Counted from the stretch's first letter, positions 47,075-59,478 are shown. The stretch: DNA of 64,000 nt from Antilocapra americana (GCA_007570785.1 ML660774.1:12182476-12246475); one strand, 5' to 3'. The notes: generated from the letters alone by a model not told the origin. Made by a program: numbers and translations.

Positions 47075-47860
47075 TAATTCACATCCTCTTCAGCATTTGT
47101 TCTTTATAGGCTTTTTGACGATTGTTTTAATTGTTACGAGGTGATACTTCACTGTAGTTTTGATCTGCATTTCTCTAAAAGTTAGCAGTGTTGAGCATCT
47201 TTCCTGTACACAGATGGTGACCATCTGTGTATCTTTGGGTGAATGTCTATTTATGTCTTCTGCCCATTTTTGTTGGATTGGGTTGTTTGTGTTTTTGATA
47301 CTGAGCTGTATGAGCTATGTGTATAGTTTGGAGATTAATTCCTTGTCAGTTGCATCATTTGCAATTATTTTCTCCCAAACCATAGACTGTCTTTTCATTT
47401 TGTTTATGGTTTCCTTTGCTATGCAAAACTAATAAGTTAGATTAGGTTCCGTTTGTTTATTTTTGCTTTTATTTCTTTTGCCTTTTTTGTTGTTGTTGTT
47501 CAGAGTGTACTTTAAGTAAAAGTTCTATCCTTCAGGTTTCTAAAGGGGTTCACTCAGCGACAAGCTCTGCCAAATGCCTGCTTTTTTTTCTTTCTTTAAT
47601 TATTTTAATTTTCTTTACATTATCGTGTTGGTTTTTCTTTTGCCTTTTGAGACTGATGTAAGAAAAGTATTGCTATGATTTACGAGTTATGTCAGAGTGT
47701 TTTGTCTGTGTTTTCTTCTAGAAGTTTTATGGTGTAATGTCTTACATTTAAATCGTTAAGCCGTTTGGAGTTCATTTTTTTGTGTAGGATGTGAAGGAGT
47801 CTTCTAATTTCTCTGATTTACATGTGGCTATTGACCTTTCCTAACACCACTTGCTGAAGA
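47075..47860 (-). mobile_element. L1 5' segment, inverted (twin priming)
   Basis: Minus-strand L1 ORF2 C-terminal region. It is readable as a pseudogene on the minus strand, e.g. the reverse of 'ctgacaaggaattaatctcc'. It ends near 47075 at the equivalent of 'gaagaggatgtg', the sequence that normally immediately precedes the start of the plus-strand segment beginning at 47861. The two halves therefore come from one L1. Confidence 0.8.
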
Positions 47861-48566
47861 ACCTACACTGTTGGTGGGAATGTAAATCAGTATAACCACT
47901 ATGGAGAGCAATATGAGCTTCCTTAAAAAGCCAGAAGTAGAGTTACCATAATGACCCAGCAGTCAGACTCCTGGGCATGTATCTGATAATGAAAACTAAT
48001 TCGAAAAGATACATGCACCTCAGTGTTCATAGCAGTACTCAGTACTGTTTACACCAGCCAAGGCATGGAAGCAATCTTGTCTATTGACACATGAATGGAT
48101 AAAGAAGATATGATGTGTATGTGCACACACACATACATGTATATATGTAATGGAATATTACACAGGTATATAAAAGAATGAAATATTGTTTTCATCAACA
48201 CACATGCATCTAGAGATTATCATACTGAATGAAGTCAGACAGAGAAAGAAAAATATATATTAGTTATATGTGATGTCTTAAAAAAGTTATACAAATAAAC
48301 CTATTTACAAAATAGAAACAGACTTACAAGCTAAGGGTTACCAAACATAGTTAACAAAGAGGGAAGGTTGGGAGAAGTATAAATTAGGAGTTTGGGATTA
48401 ATAAATATACACTACTGTATATAAAATAGATAAACCAAAAAGATCTATTATTATATAGCACAGGGAACTACATTCAGAATCTGAAAAAAAAAATGTATGC
48501 CGGAATCACTTTGCTGTACACCTGAAACAAATACAATGCAAATTAACTACTTCAATGAAAAAAAAG
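47861..48566 (+). mobile_element. L1 3' segment of the inverted insertion
   Basis: Starts 'acactgttggtgggaatgta' and proceeds through the L1 3' region ('gacccagcagtcagactcct', 'gcatggaagcaatcttgtct') to the 3' end 'ctgtacacctgaaacaaata' with a short A-rich tail. Confidence 0.85.
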
Positions 48567-48888
48567 GAATAAAAAAGTTGTCTTGAAAGAAAATGATGTA
48601 TTTTTAAATAAAAAAAAATATAGCCCTTTGAGGTTCCAAATTGATCAGGCATGTCATATTAGACTCCTTATGACACATTAGAATCTTTTATCTTTTTTCC
48701 TAACCCATGCAGTCTCTAAAGGGAAGGAGAAACTTCAAAGTCTCTCAAAATTTGGCAGAAGTCTTCAGAATGAAAGCTGGATTTGATACAATCACTTTGC
48801 TTTCTAGTTCCTTTTTTCATTTTATTTTAACCCACTGCAGTTTCCACGCAGTCTCTCTAGCTTAGTGATGCATTTAAATTTTTTCCAG

Positions 48889-48921
48889 CATATATATATA
48901 TATGCGTGTATATATATATAT
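48889..48921. repeat. (AT)n with GCGTGT interruption
   Basis: Two TA runs flank a 'gcgtg' core. Confidence 0.9.
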
Positions 48922-49024
48922 TTTACCTTCAAGTGGAGTTACTCTACAAGAATTCTTTTGTCCTTTGTTTTCACTGATAAAATCTGTATTAGATACTTAT
49001 TTTTCCTTCTTACTGTTAGTTACA

Positions 49025-49220
49025 GATGATTAAATTACACTTGAATTTCATTCCATTAAATCCATGCATTCAATCATGTAAATCAGTATAAGAACTTAAA
49101 TAAAATTATTCTGCCATTCAATTTCATTAATGATTTAATTCATCATCCATTAATCACCTTAATTACATTGATTATGACCTACTTATTCTATAAATGTGTT
49201 CTAATTAAAATATTTGCATC
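49025..49220. promoter_or_regulatory. Candidate homeodomain/POU motif cluster
   Basis: At least ten ATTA/TAAT cores, including 'cattaatgatttaattcatc', 'ccattaatcaccttaatta' and 'cattgattatgac', plus a POU-type octamer atttgcat at 49212-49219. Low complexity alone could produce part of this. No experimental support can be seen from sequence. Confidence 0.3.
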
Positions 49221-49254
49221 CATGTAAGAACAGAATTAGATTGTTCCTCAAAAA
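49212..49254 (+). repeat. Spaced direct repeat, copy A
   Basis: 43 bp matching copy B (50368-50410) at 41 positions. It is followed by 'gagaacagc' at 49263-49271, with short arms aaaagct and agctttt able to pair around it. Confidence 0.85.
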
Positions 49255-50367
49255 GCTTTTTGGAGAACAGCCATAGCTTTTCATGATAGCAAGATGGTTT
49301 TATGTTCATAAAGAAACTTTTGCTGAAAGTTCCTGTCAGGAATCTACAAAGTCATTTTTATACATTGCTGTAAAAATGTCACTTAATGTGCTGTGTTGTG
49401 ATGATTTTTATTTGATTTGCCTTGTTATTCTCTTCTTTTCCACCACTAAATAGGGTTTATTGCTGGAGTTATTTCTTTATGGTAAATTATGGTGTGCTTC
49501 CCAGTGTTTTGTTCTGTCAGGACACGGGAGTGCAATTCAGTAAGTAATATAACTACAACTACTCTCAAGGTCTCATCAGAGCAATGCTCTGTTTGAAGGG
49601 TTCTGATTTATAATCAACAAGGCGGCCAGGCAGAACTTTGCTGGATGAAAAATTCAAAACTCTAAATAATATATAAAAAGAAAAATAAAATAGAATGTAT
49701 CTCATTGCATCCAGTTATTAGTTGCGAATTTTTTTGAGTTAAATCTACAAGAGTAAGGATACTTGAATTCTTTAGAGAAAAGACACTAAATAAATCTAAG
49801 TGGCTGTGAAAACATTGAAAGATACAACATTTTTCTCATAAAAAAATGGAATAAATGTACTTAGAAAGATATATGAAAAATAATGTTTCATAAGAATTTG
49901 AAGTAGATGTGTGGAGAAATATTTTAAAGATCCTGTATTTTAATATTGCTTCCCATCACTAAACATATATTTAAATGGGAAACAATAGTACAATTAAGGA
50001 ATAACATTAAATAAAATAATCTTTTTACTTTCTACTGATGTGAAAGAAACTTTAAAATGCTCTGGGAAGGTGAGTTCATTTTATCTTTGTTTAGCTTATA
50101 TTGTAGAAAATAACCTTTTCTACTCGTGCATTAAAAGGGCATTTCCTTTTAACATGGCAATAATAATTCTCAAAAATATCAAACTATTCTGGATTATATT
50201 GCATGTTTTGTTTAGAGATAAATGTATCTTTGATTATTGAACTTCTGTTAAAATTAGAAAAACAAACTTAAACTTAGAATCAAAGCAATATTTCACGTGT
50301 GTAGCCAGAGTTGGTTATTATTCTGTGGGCAATAAGGATTTTATACAATAATATTAGAGTAGTAGGA

Positions 50368-50438
50368 ATTTACATCCATGTTAGAACAGAATTAGATTGT
50401 TCCTCAAAAAATGACTTTGCTGAGAACAGCAAAGTCAT
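50368..50438 (+). repeat. Spaced direct repeat, copy B, with perfect hairpin
   Basis: The 43-bp repeat (50368-50410) runs straight into a perfect 11-bp stem, atgactttgct (50411-50421) and agcaaagtcat (50428-50438), with loop gagaac. Confidence 0.9.
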
Positions 50439-50560
50439 ATTTGTGTCATTAACAGTCACTTGTCAGATTGCGATTTATGGCATGATGATGAGTTAGTAGG
50501 TGCTAATATCTTCCTTCCCTGAAGCCAGCCTTGTATGTGTCCCAAAGTGAGTTTTGTCAA

Positions 50561-50850
50561 TTATGAATAAAGCAGATGTAAACATCTGTAGGCTGGTTTT
50601 GCATTAAGAGAATTTTTGATCTCTTTTTTGGGTAAATAGTGAGCACATTTGCTGGATTGTATGGTTACTATATGTTTAGTTTTGTAAAAACTTGCAAACC
50701 ATTTTCCAAAACAGCTGTACCGTTTTGCACTCCCATCAACAATGAATGAGACTTACTCCATATCTCTGCCAGCATTTGGTGTTTTTAGTGCTTTAAATTT
50801 TGGGCACTCTAATAGTTGTAGTGGTATCCCATTGTTTTGCAAAACATTTT
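50561..50850 (-). mobile_element. Old L1 fragment, minus strand
   Basis: Reverse of the L1 ORF2 end/3' region: 'atgaataaagcagatgtaaa', 'tttgctggattgtatggtta', 'ccattttccaaaacagctgt', 'agtggtatcccattgttttg'. Confidence 0.8.
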
Positions 50851-51910
50851 AAAGTCTGCACTGGTTTTGTAGATCTTTTCATTCTATATTTTATATTTCT
50901 AAAATAGTGGTTCAAATGCTTTTTCAAACTACATTTATATGGCCCCTCATTCCCATCACCTTCTCCCAAGATCCTCTTAGCCTTTTCTCAGGTGTATGTC
51001 TGCCTCCTTGTTAGTCCACATTAGTAGAAACAAGCACTGAGAAAAAGTGCTAAAAGAAGGACCATTCCTTAGCTCAATTAGATATTCTGTCACTAGCATA
51101 ACCATTCAGATTCTCTCAATACTGGTTTCTTGTTTGACAACCTATTGGCTTTTTCCTGGCACTTTTCATAGCTTTATCTATCTACCAGCCTATTCCCAGA
51201 CACTTGTTCTGAGCACTAAATATTCTACATGGCTCTTAATTGATCTCTGCTTAAACCATTTATCTTACTGATAAGATTTCTAAGCCTCTACTTACTTTCA
51301 TTTCTGTCCTAATTGTATCAAGTAGATCTGAATTATCTTCTAAAAGGGATAAATGTAATATCATTGCATTTCCTGAGAGTTAGTCCCATTGCACTCATTC
51401 TGCATCAATGCTACTGGATAAATGAGCTCTATTTCAACATATGAATTTCTATTTCTTCTTCCTTTTGCAATGAACCGAGTAGCAAGATACAGACCAGCAA
51501 AGTTAAAGATATAACAAAACAATGAAATGAATTTTTATCTTCCTTTTTTGAAGTCCAAATGTATTTTGCAATGTTGAGGATCCAGTTCTTGCTCCCTCAA
51601 TTTTTTCCAATAATATATTGGAAACCCAGACTCCACTATATGAAGTAACCTCAGAATATGTTTTGGTAGTTATATTTTCATTTCATTTTCCCCTAAGAAT
51701 ATGTGACTGCAAAAATACCCTTTGCAATACATGGTCTACAAGTATTGAGGGTTTACATGAATCTGCTCTCTTCCACACAGCAATGAGTGATAAACATCTT
51801 AACGGTACTAAGCTGAATGAAAGGCATAGCAGTAGATTATGTGCTAAAGCTCAAAAAAACAATGGGGTTTTACATGACAAAAGCAAAGATGATCAGGAAT
51901 TCAGCTTCTA
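50851..51910. other. Single-copy stretch, no gene seen
   Basis: No recognised repeat. The 111-codon frame 51618-51953 runs into the L1 start and is not family-like. Confidence 0.45.
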
Positions 51911-52711
51911 TAAAGAAAACTGGGATTTGGAGCACAAGATGGCAGAGGAGTAGGTAGACGTGGAGTACATCTCTCTCCACATCAGGAAAACACTTTCAGA
52001 CACAGAGATGCATACAGAACATCAGATGAGAGCAGACAGGAGTACCTGACCAGCAGAAAACAATATATAGACCCATGCAAAACTCAGTGGGATGAAGGAA
52101 CTAGGAGGAAAAACAGGAGTGTTAGTTAGGACTGGACCTGCCCTCAGTGGGTGGGGGAACTGAAGCAGGAGTTCGATCCCCACAGTGGGGCAACTGTCTG
52201 AGTCAAAGGAGAAACATCTAAGGCATTAAGAGTGAAACGGCTGATCTGTGGCAGCCTAAATGCAATGAAGATCAGACAGCCCTTGCCGCGGCCATACATA
52301 CCCCAGACAGGGACACGGGTACCCTGGAAGGCGAAGTGACTGGGAGTTGCAGTTTAGGGATTGTGAAGCAATCCCAGGGTGAGGGCTGCTGTAGGACCCA
52401 AGCCAGAGGGCCCCTATATATGTCTGATGTGTGAACAACAGAGAAGGACCATAGGCAAGGGAGCCCTCTAAGTGCCGGAATGGGCGGAGCTACAGAGAAA
52501 GCCAGGCCAAAGAGACCTTCTGATTGCTAGCTACAAGAGGCTCAAAAAAAGACTCTGATAGGGCCATAACTCTGTGGCAGAGGCAGTCCATGTCCCTGCA
52601 CACTTGGTGACGCCAGGGTCCTCAGAAGCCAAGTAGCTGTGCCATCTTCATGCTCAATTTTCACTGGGGCAGAGCTGCCACAGGCAAAAAAAGTCATGTG
52701 TCTATGCACAC

Positions 52712-52843
52712 AGGGTCACTTGGTCATGTCCGACTCTTTGCAACCCTGTAGACTGTGGCCTCCCAAGCTTCTCTGTCAGAGGTGTTCTCCAGGCAAGAAT
52801 ATTGGAGCATATTGGCCAATACTGGTTGCCATACCCTTCTAAA
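52712..52843 (-). mobile_element. Bov-tA SINE fragment in L1
   Basis: Reverse Bov-A body from 'acttggtcatgtccgactct' to 'tggttgccatacccttct', with a small duplication ('attggagcatattgg') and no tRNA head. Confidence 0.85.
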
Positions 52844-53379
52844 GCACTATATTTCCTGCTGCCCTAGCTGCCAACTTCCCTGAGTAACTGGTGCTGCCAG
52901 ATCCCTGAGACGCAAGCAGCTGTACCACCTCCACATTGGCCCTCACAGGGGCAAACCCAAGTCCTCCAGGACAGCCTCAGGAGCAAACCCCAGTGGACAA
53001 CCCACATGCAGAGGTGGAAATAAAAATTGAAACCCAGGGGCAGTGTGGCTAAGGAATAAGACCCAAAGCCTTCCCACCAGCTGTACAAGCTGCAGATTAA
53101 ATCCACATGATCAACTAGGCAGACTCTGTGTCTATGGAATATATAAAAGGCCATTGAGATCTCCCACAAAAGAAAATGCATTAGTTCTGATAGCTGTGGA
53201 CATTGGAGCTAAGAACATACAGGAGGAGGAACAGATTAGAATCTGAGCTGCCCCCACAGCAGGTCCAGAGATCAGCACAATGTTGGAGGGCATCCTAAGG
53301 AAGTGAGGTGGATTGTGACTCCCAGCAAGGGAAAGGACTCTGACAGCTTTGACTAAAAACAAATAAACAAACAAAAAAA

Positions 53380-54120
53380 ACATTTATTATTCTTATGTTT
53401 TGACTTTTTCTGTAGATTCTTTTGTATTTTTTCTATTTTTTATTTTCCTTCCCACCCACCCTACCCACTGTAGTTGTTGATTTTATTGGCACTATGAAAT
53501 CTAGTTAAACTTTTGAGCTTTTTTTATTTTCTCAGTCACATTTTTTATTGTTGTTATAAACCTCTGCCTCTATGTTGGGCTTTTGCAGTTCTGTGGAGTT
53601 TTCCTTTTTTTTTTTTTGTTCTTTCTTCTTCCTTTTTTTTTAATTTGCTTTTTAAATTTTTTAAACTTATCATATTTTTCTACATTTATTCCTTTGTTTG
53701 CCTTTCCTACTATTCTTTTCCATTGCAGTTAATTTTTAATGTATATAAATCTTCTTCATCTACCTCTATTTAAATATGCACAACTATTCTTTCTTTTTTT
53801 TCTTTCTTCTCAACATATTTATTAGTTTTGTTTTCATTGCTTTATTCCCCATTTGGCATCATGCTTTAGTTTTGTTTTCCAGCTTGTCCTTTAGATTGTT
53901 TTATTCTTAACATAAATATAATTTTTGATTTCCTTTGTTCACCGGGTCAGTCTACTCTATTTTTGTTGGAATGTTTTGACTTTGCTCGTGGGTGTGTATG
54001 TATATGTGTACATTCCATTATATTAATTGTTATTTGTCTGATTTTGTAACTGCCATTTGTCTAGGGTTTGTGTTTCATTTCTCATTTTCGGGTATTAGTT
54101 TTAATCTCAGTGCCATAACA
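53380..54120 (+). other. T-rich L1 5' region
   Basis: Long pyrimidine-rich tract inside the L1 5' untranslated region, with many T runs. The open frame 53513-53773 here is a low-complexity artefact. Confidence 0.6.
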
Positions 54121-54219
54121 ATCAACTTGTGGAATCCTCATCCCTGAGCAGAGATCAAGCCCTGAGCCTTTGGAGTGGGAGCACTGGCTCCAACCTTAGA
54201 TTACCAGAGAATTAATCCT

Positions 54220-54341
54220 GTTGCTGCTACTGCTGCTGCTAAGTTGCTTCAGCTGTGTCCAACTCTGTGTGACCCCATAGATGGCAGCCCACCAAGCTCC
54301 CCAGTCCCTGGGACTCTCCAGGCAAGAACACTGGAGTGGGT
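54220..54341 (-). mobile_element. Bov-A SINE fragment in L1 with 14-bp target duplication
   Basis: Starts with (TGC)n, the reverse of a GCA tail, then reverse Bov-A2-like body to 'aagaacactggagtggg'. Flanks at 54206-54219 and 54342-54355 agree at 12 of 14 positions. Confidence 0.88.
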
Positions 54342-54623
54342 AGAGAACTAACCCTAAGGAGTATCAAATAGTGAGAGCTCACACAAAGGAAACCACTTGA
54401 ATACAAGACCCAATCAGCAGCAGACAGGATTACCACCTCACTCAGCCTTGCCCACCATAGGAAAAACAAACAAATAAACAAACAAAAAACTCTGCAGAAA
54501 TCTCACCTTATCAGAAGCTTACACAAACCAACTTTAGGAGGGCAGATACCAAAAGGAAGAAAGAATTCAACCTTGAAGCCTGAGAAAAGGAGGCCTTAAA
54601 CACAATAAGTTAAAAAAAAAATA

Positions 54624-55433
54624 ATGAAAAGGCAGAGAAATACTACACAAATGAAGGAACAAACTAGAAACAGAGAAGTCCAAATAAATGAAGAGGAAAT
54701 AGATAAACTACCTGAAGAAAAAATTCAAAATGATGACAGTAAAGATGATCAAAAACCTTGAGAACAAAATGGAAAAAATGCAAGAATCAATTAGCAAAGC
54801 CCTAGAAGAGTTAAGGAATAAACATACAGAGACCAAAAACACAATTACTGAAATTAAAATCACTCTAGAAGGAATCAATAGCAGAATATCTGAAGCAGAA
54901 GAATGAATCAGTGAGCTGGAAGATAAAATGGTGGAAATAACTTCTGAAGAGCAGAATAAAGTAAAAAAATGAAAAGAGCTGAAGATAGTTTCAGAGACCT
55001 CTGGGACCATATCAAACACACCAACATTCAAATTAAAGGGACACGAGAAGATATAGAGAAAAAGAAAGGGTATGAGAAAATTTTTGAAAGACTACAGTTT
55101 AAAAGTTCCCCAACATGGAAAAGGAAATGGTTGGTCAAGTCCAAGAGGTGCAGAGTCCCATACAGGATAAACCCAAGGAAAAACACACCAAGACACATAC
55201 TAATCAAACCAATAAATACTAAACACAAAGAAAGAATATTAAAAGCAGCAAGAGAAAAGCAACAAGTAACATACAAGGGAAACCCCATATGCTTAACAGC
55301 TGATCTTTCAGCAGAAACTCTGCAAGCCAGAAGGGAATTGCAGGATATATTTAAAATACTGAAAGGGAAAAATCTACAACCAAGATTATTATACCTGGCA
55401 AAGATCTCATTCAGAATTGATGGAGAAATATAA
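54624..55433 (+). pseudogene. L1 ORF1 remnant
   Basis: ORF1 encodes the RNA-binding chaperone that coats L1 RNA. From the ATG at 54624 ('MKRQRNTTQ') the frame is broken after about 45 codons. The coiled-coil region (54750-54960) lies in a shifted frame. From 54969 a 154-codon frame holds the RRM-like and C-terminal domain ('NTPRHILIKPINTKHKERIL', 'KAAREKQQVTYKGNP', 'LSAETLQARRELQDIFKIL') and stops at 55433, near the usual ORF1 end. Dead by stops and frameshifts. Confidence 0.88.
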
Positions 55434-55575
55434 AGCTTTTCAGTCAAGCCAAAGTTAAGAGAATTGAGCTTTATAACACCTGTTAAAGAGATGCATATTG
55501 TTCTTTTAACATGTAAGTCAAGAAATACAAGAGAAGAAAAAAGATCTACAAAATCAACCCCAAACAATTAAGAAA

Positions 55576-56780
55576 ATGGTAATAGGAATATATATGTCAA
55601 TAATTACTTTAACTTTAAATGGATTAAATGCTCCAACCAAAAAACACAGACTGGCTGAATGGATACAAAAACAAGACCCATATATATGCTGTCTACAAGA
55701 AACCCACTTCAGACCTAAAGACACATATAGACTGAAAGTGAGAGGATGGGAAAAATATATTCCATGCAAATGGGAAGCAAAAGAAAGCTAGAGTATCCAT
55801 CCACATATTAGGCAAAGTACACCTTAAAATAAAGAATATTATAAGAGATAAGGAAGGACACTATATAATGATCAACGGATCAATCCAAAAGGAAGACATA
55901 ACAATTGTAAATATCTATGCAGTCAACATAGGAGTACTTCAATACATAAGACAAACACTAAAAGACATAAAAGGAGAAATTGACAGTAACACAATAATAA
56001 TAGGGGATTTTAACACCCCACTCACCCTAGTGGACAGATCATCAAAACATAAAATTGATAAACACAATTCTTAAATGATACATTAGATGAGATGTATCTC
56101 ATCTGTATTTTCAGGACATTTCATCCAAATGAAGAATACACCTTCTTTTCAAGTGCACATGGAACATTCTCCAGGATAGACCACATCTTGGGTCACAAAT
56201 CAAACCTCAGTACTAATTTAAGAAAATTAAAATCACATCAAGAATCTTCTCCAACCACAATGCTATGAGACTATATATCAATTACAAGAAAAAACTGTAA
56301 AAAACACAAACACATGGAGACTAAACAATACGTTTCTAAATAACCAACAGGCTACTGAAGAAATCGAAGGGGAAACAAAAAAAATTCTGGAAACAAATGA
56401 CAATGAAAACACTACAACTCAAAACCTATGGGATGCAGCAAAAGCAATCCTAAGAGGGAGATTTATAGCAATATAATCCTACCTCAAGGAACAAGAAAAA
56501 CATGGACTAGACAACCTAACTTTGCATCTAAAACAACTGGAAAATGAAGAACAAAACCTCCAAAAATTAGTAGAAGGAAAGAAATCATAAAGATCCAAGC
56601 AGAAATAAATGAAAAAGAAATGAAAGAAGCAGTAGTAAAGATTGATAAAACTAAAAGCTGGTTCTTTGAGAAGATAAACAAAATTGACAAACCTTTAGCC
56701 AGACTCGTCAACAACAAAAGAAGACCAAATCAACAAAATTAGAAATGAAAAGTTACAAGAGACAATGCAGAAATACAAAA
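55576..56780 (+). pseudogene. L1 ORF2 endonuclease and following region
   Basis: ORF2 N-terminus: start region 'TLTLNGLNAPTKKHRLAEW', then 'QDPYICCLQETHF' with the catalytic glutamate (55576-55791). After a frameshift, 'ITIVNIYAVN' and 'GDFNTPL' (56003-56023) mark the endonuclease active site. Further pieces to 56780 are in mixed frames. The endonuclease nicks target DNA at TTTT/AA-like sites to prime reverse transcription. The BovB insertion at 56780 separates this part from the RT. Confidence 0.88.
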
Positions 56781-57230
56781 CAAAGGTCCGTTTAGTCAAA
56801 GCTATAGTTTTTCCAGTAGTCATGTACGAATGTTAGAGTTGAACTATAAAGAAAGCTGAGTGCCAAAGAATTAATGCTTTTGAACTGTTGGAAAAGACTC
56901 TTGAGAATCCCTTGGACTGCAAGGAGATCCAACCGGTCCATCCTGAAGGAAGTCAATCCTGAATATTTATTGAAAAGACTGATGTTGAAGCTGAAACTCC
57001 AATCCTTTGGCTACCTGATGCAAAGAACTGACTCATTTGAAAAGATCCTGATTCTGGGAAAGACTGAAGGCAGGAAGAGAAGGGGATAGCAGAGGATGGC
57101 ATCACTGACTTGATGGACATGAGTTTGCGTAACCTCTGGAACTTGATGATAGACAGGGAGGCCTGGCGTGCTGCAGTCCATGGGGTCACAAAGAATCGGA
57201 CACGACTGAGTGACTGAACTGAACTAAACT
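56780..57230 (+). mobile_element. BovB LINE 3' fragment nested in L1 ORF2
   Basis: 5'-truncated BovB from 'caaaggtccgtttagtcaaa' to 'ctgaactgaactaaactga'. The RT C-terminal frame is partly open at 56874-57089. L1 text resumes at 57231 ('ataagagactattatgaatg'). Confidence 0.92.
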
Positions 57231-59478
57231 GATAAGAGACTATTATGAATGACTGTATGACAATAAAATTGATAACCTGGAAGAAATGGACAGATTCTTA
57301 GAAAAGTTCAATATTCCAAGACTGAACCAGGAAGAAATAGAAATTATGAACAATCCAATTACAAGCACTGAAATTGAAGCTGTGATTAAAAAATCTCCAC
57401 CAAAACAAAAGCTCAGGACCAGATGGCTTCACAGGAGAATTCTATCAAGCATTTAGAGAAGAGTTAATGCCTGTCTTGCTAATACTCTTTCAAAAATTTG
57501 CAGAGGAAGGAACACTTCCAAACTCATTCTACGAGGCCACCATCACCCTGATACCATAACCAAAAACATCACAAAGAAAGAAAACTTTAGGCCAATATCA
57601 CTGTAAAAATGCAAAAATCCTCAACAAAATTGTAGCAAACAGAATTCAGCAACACATCAAAAAGCTCACACACCATGATGAAGTTGGGTTTATTCCAGGG
57701 GTGGAAGAATTTCTTCAATATATACAAATCAATCAGTGTGATATGCCATATTAACACATTGAAAGATAAAAACCATATGATAATCTCAATAGATGCATAA
57801 AAACCCTTTTGCAAAATTCAGCACACATTTATGATTAAAATTCTTCATAAAATAGGCATGGAAGAAACTGACCTCAACATAATAAAGGCCATATATGATA
57901 TACCTACAGCAAACATTATTCTCAATGGTGAATAACTGAAAGCATTCTTCCTAAAATCAGGAACAAGACAAGTGTGTCCATATTTCACCACTATTATTCA
58001 GCATAATTCTGCAAATCCTAGCTACAGCAATCAGAGATGAACAAGGAATAAAAGGAATGCAGATCAGAAAAGAAGAAGTAAAGCTCTCACTGTTTGCAGA
58101 TGACATGATACTGTACATAGAAAACCCTAAAGATATTATCAGAAAATTACTAGAGCTTATCAGTGAATTTAGCAATGTTGCAGGATACAAAATCAATACA
58201 CCAAAATCACTTGCCTTTCTATACACTAACAATGAAAAATCAGAAAGAGAAATTAAGGAATCAATCCCACTCACCATTGCAACAAAAAGAATTAAATATC
58301 TAGGAATAAACTTTACCTAAGGAGACAAAAGAACTGTACGCAGAAAATTATAAGATACCAATGAAAGAAATCAAAGATGACATAAACAGACGGGAGATAT
58401 TCCATGTTTCTGGGTAGGAAGAATCAATATTGTGAGATTGACTACACTACCAAACACAATCTACATATTCAATGCGGTCCCTATCAAATTACCAATGGCA
58501 TTTTTCACAGAGCTAGAACAAACAGTTTCACAATTCATATGGAAACACAAAAGACCCCGAATAGCCAAAGCAGTCTTGAGAAAGAGGAATGCACCTGGAA
58601 GAATCCATCTTCCTGACTTCAGATTGTACTACAAGGCTACAGTCATCAAGGCAGTATGGTACTGACACAAAAACAGAAATACAGACCAATGGAACAAGAT
58701 AGAAAGCCCAGAAATAAACCCATACACCTATGGGTATTTTATTTTTTACAAAAGAGGCAAGAATATACAATGGGTCAAAGACAGCCTCTTCAATAAATGG
58801 TGCTAGGAAAACTGGACAGCTACATGTAAAAGAATGAGATTAGAACACTTCCTAACACTATATACAAAGATAAACTCAAAATGGATTAAAGACTTAAATG
58901 TAAGACCAGAAACTATCACACTCTTACAGGAAAACATTGGTAGAACACTCGACATAAATCAAAGCAAGATCTTCTATGACCCACCTTCTAGAGAAATGGA
59001 GATAAAAACAAAAGTAAACAAGTGGGCCCTGATTAAACTTAAGAGCTTTTGCATAGCAAAGGAAACTATAAGCAAGGTGAAAAGACAACCCTCAGAATGG
59101 GAGAAAATAATAGCAAATGAAACAACTGACAAAGGATTAATTTCCAAAATGTACAAGCAGCTCATACAACTCAATATCAGAAAAACAAACAACCCAATCA
59201 AAAAGTGGGAAAAAAACCTAAACAGACACTTCTCCAAAGAAGACATACAGATGGTTAACAAACACATGAAAAGATGCACAACATTGCTCATTATTAGAGA
59301 AATGCAAATCAAAGCTACCATGAGATATCACCTCACACTGGTCAGAATGGCTATCATCAAAAAGTCTACAAACAATAAATGCTGGAGAGGGCAGGGAGAA
59401 AAGGGAACCCTCTTGCACTGTTGCTGGGAATGTAAATTGATACAGCCACTCTGGAAGATGGTATGGATATTTCTTTAA
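57231..59478 (+). pseudogene. L1 ORF2 reverse transcriptase and C-terminal remnant
   Basis: RT begins with the '[10 protein letters not shown]' region near 57425. The palm motif is FADD at 58093-58104. Thumb and C-terminal parts lie in 58432-58665 and 58834-59478; the latter is a 214-codon open frame ending at the cysteine-rich motif ('[19 protein letters not shown]'). Here the second cysteine of that motif is Q. Frameshifts at about 57560, 57600-58056, 58320 and 58665-58834 break it. Reverse transcription of L1 and, in trans, of other RNAs was its role. Confidence 0.9.

Larger units (their letters stand above)
48567..50560. other. AT-rich stretch with motif cluster and spaced repeat
   Basis: No gene seen. 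Contains an AT/GT microsatellite (48889-48921), a homeodomain/POU motif cluster (49025-49220) and a near-identical repeat pair (49212-49254 and 50368-50410). Confidence 0.5.

Noticed and set aside
51618..51953. 111-codon open frame before the L1
   Set aside because: No recognisable domain, no codon-bias signal I can judge, and it runs into the L1 5' end.
53513..53773. 86-codon phenylalanine-rich frame that looks membrane-like
   Set aside because: Low-complexity T-rich L1 5' region; no signal or family resemblance beyond composition.
55028..55567. 179-codon minus-strand open frame with hydrophobic stretches
   Set aside because: Antisense to L1 ORF1; hydrophobicity comes from reading A-rich sense codons in reverse.
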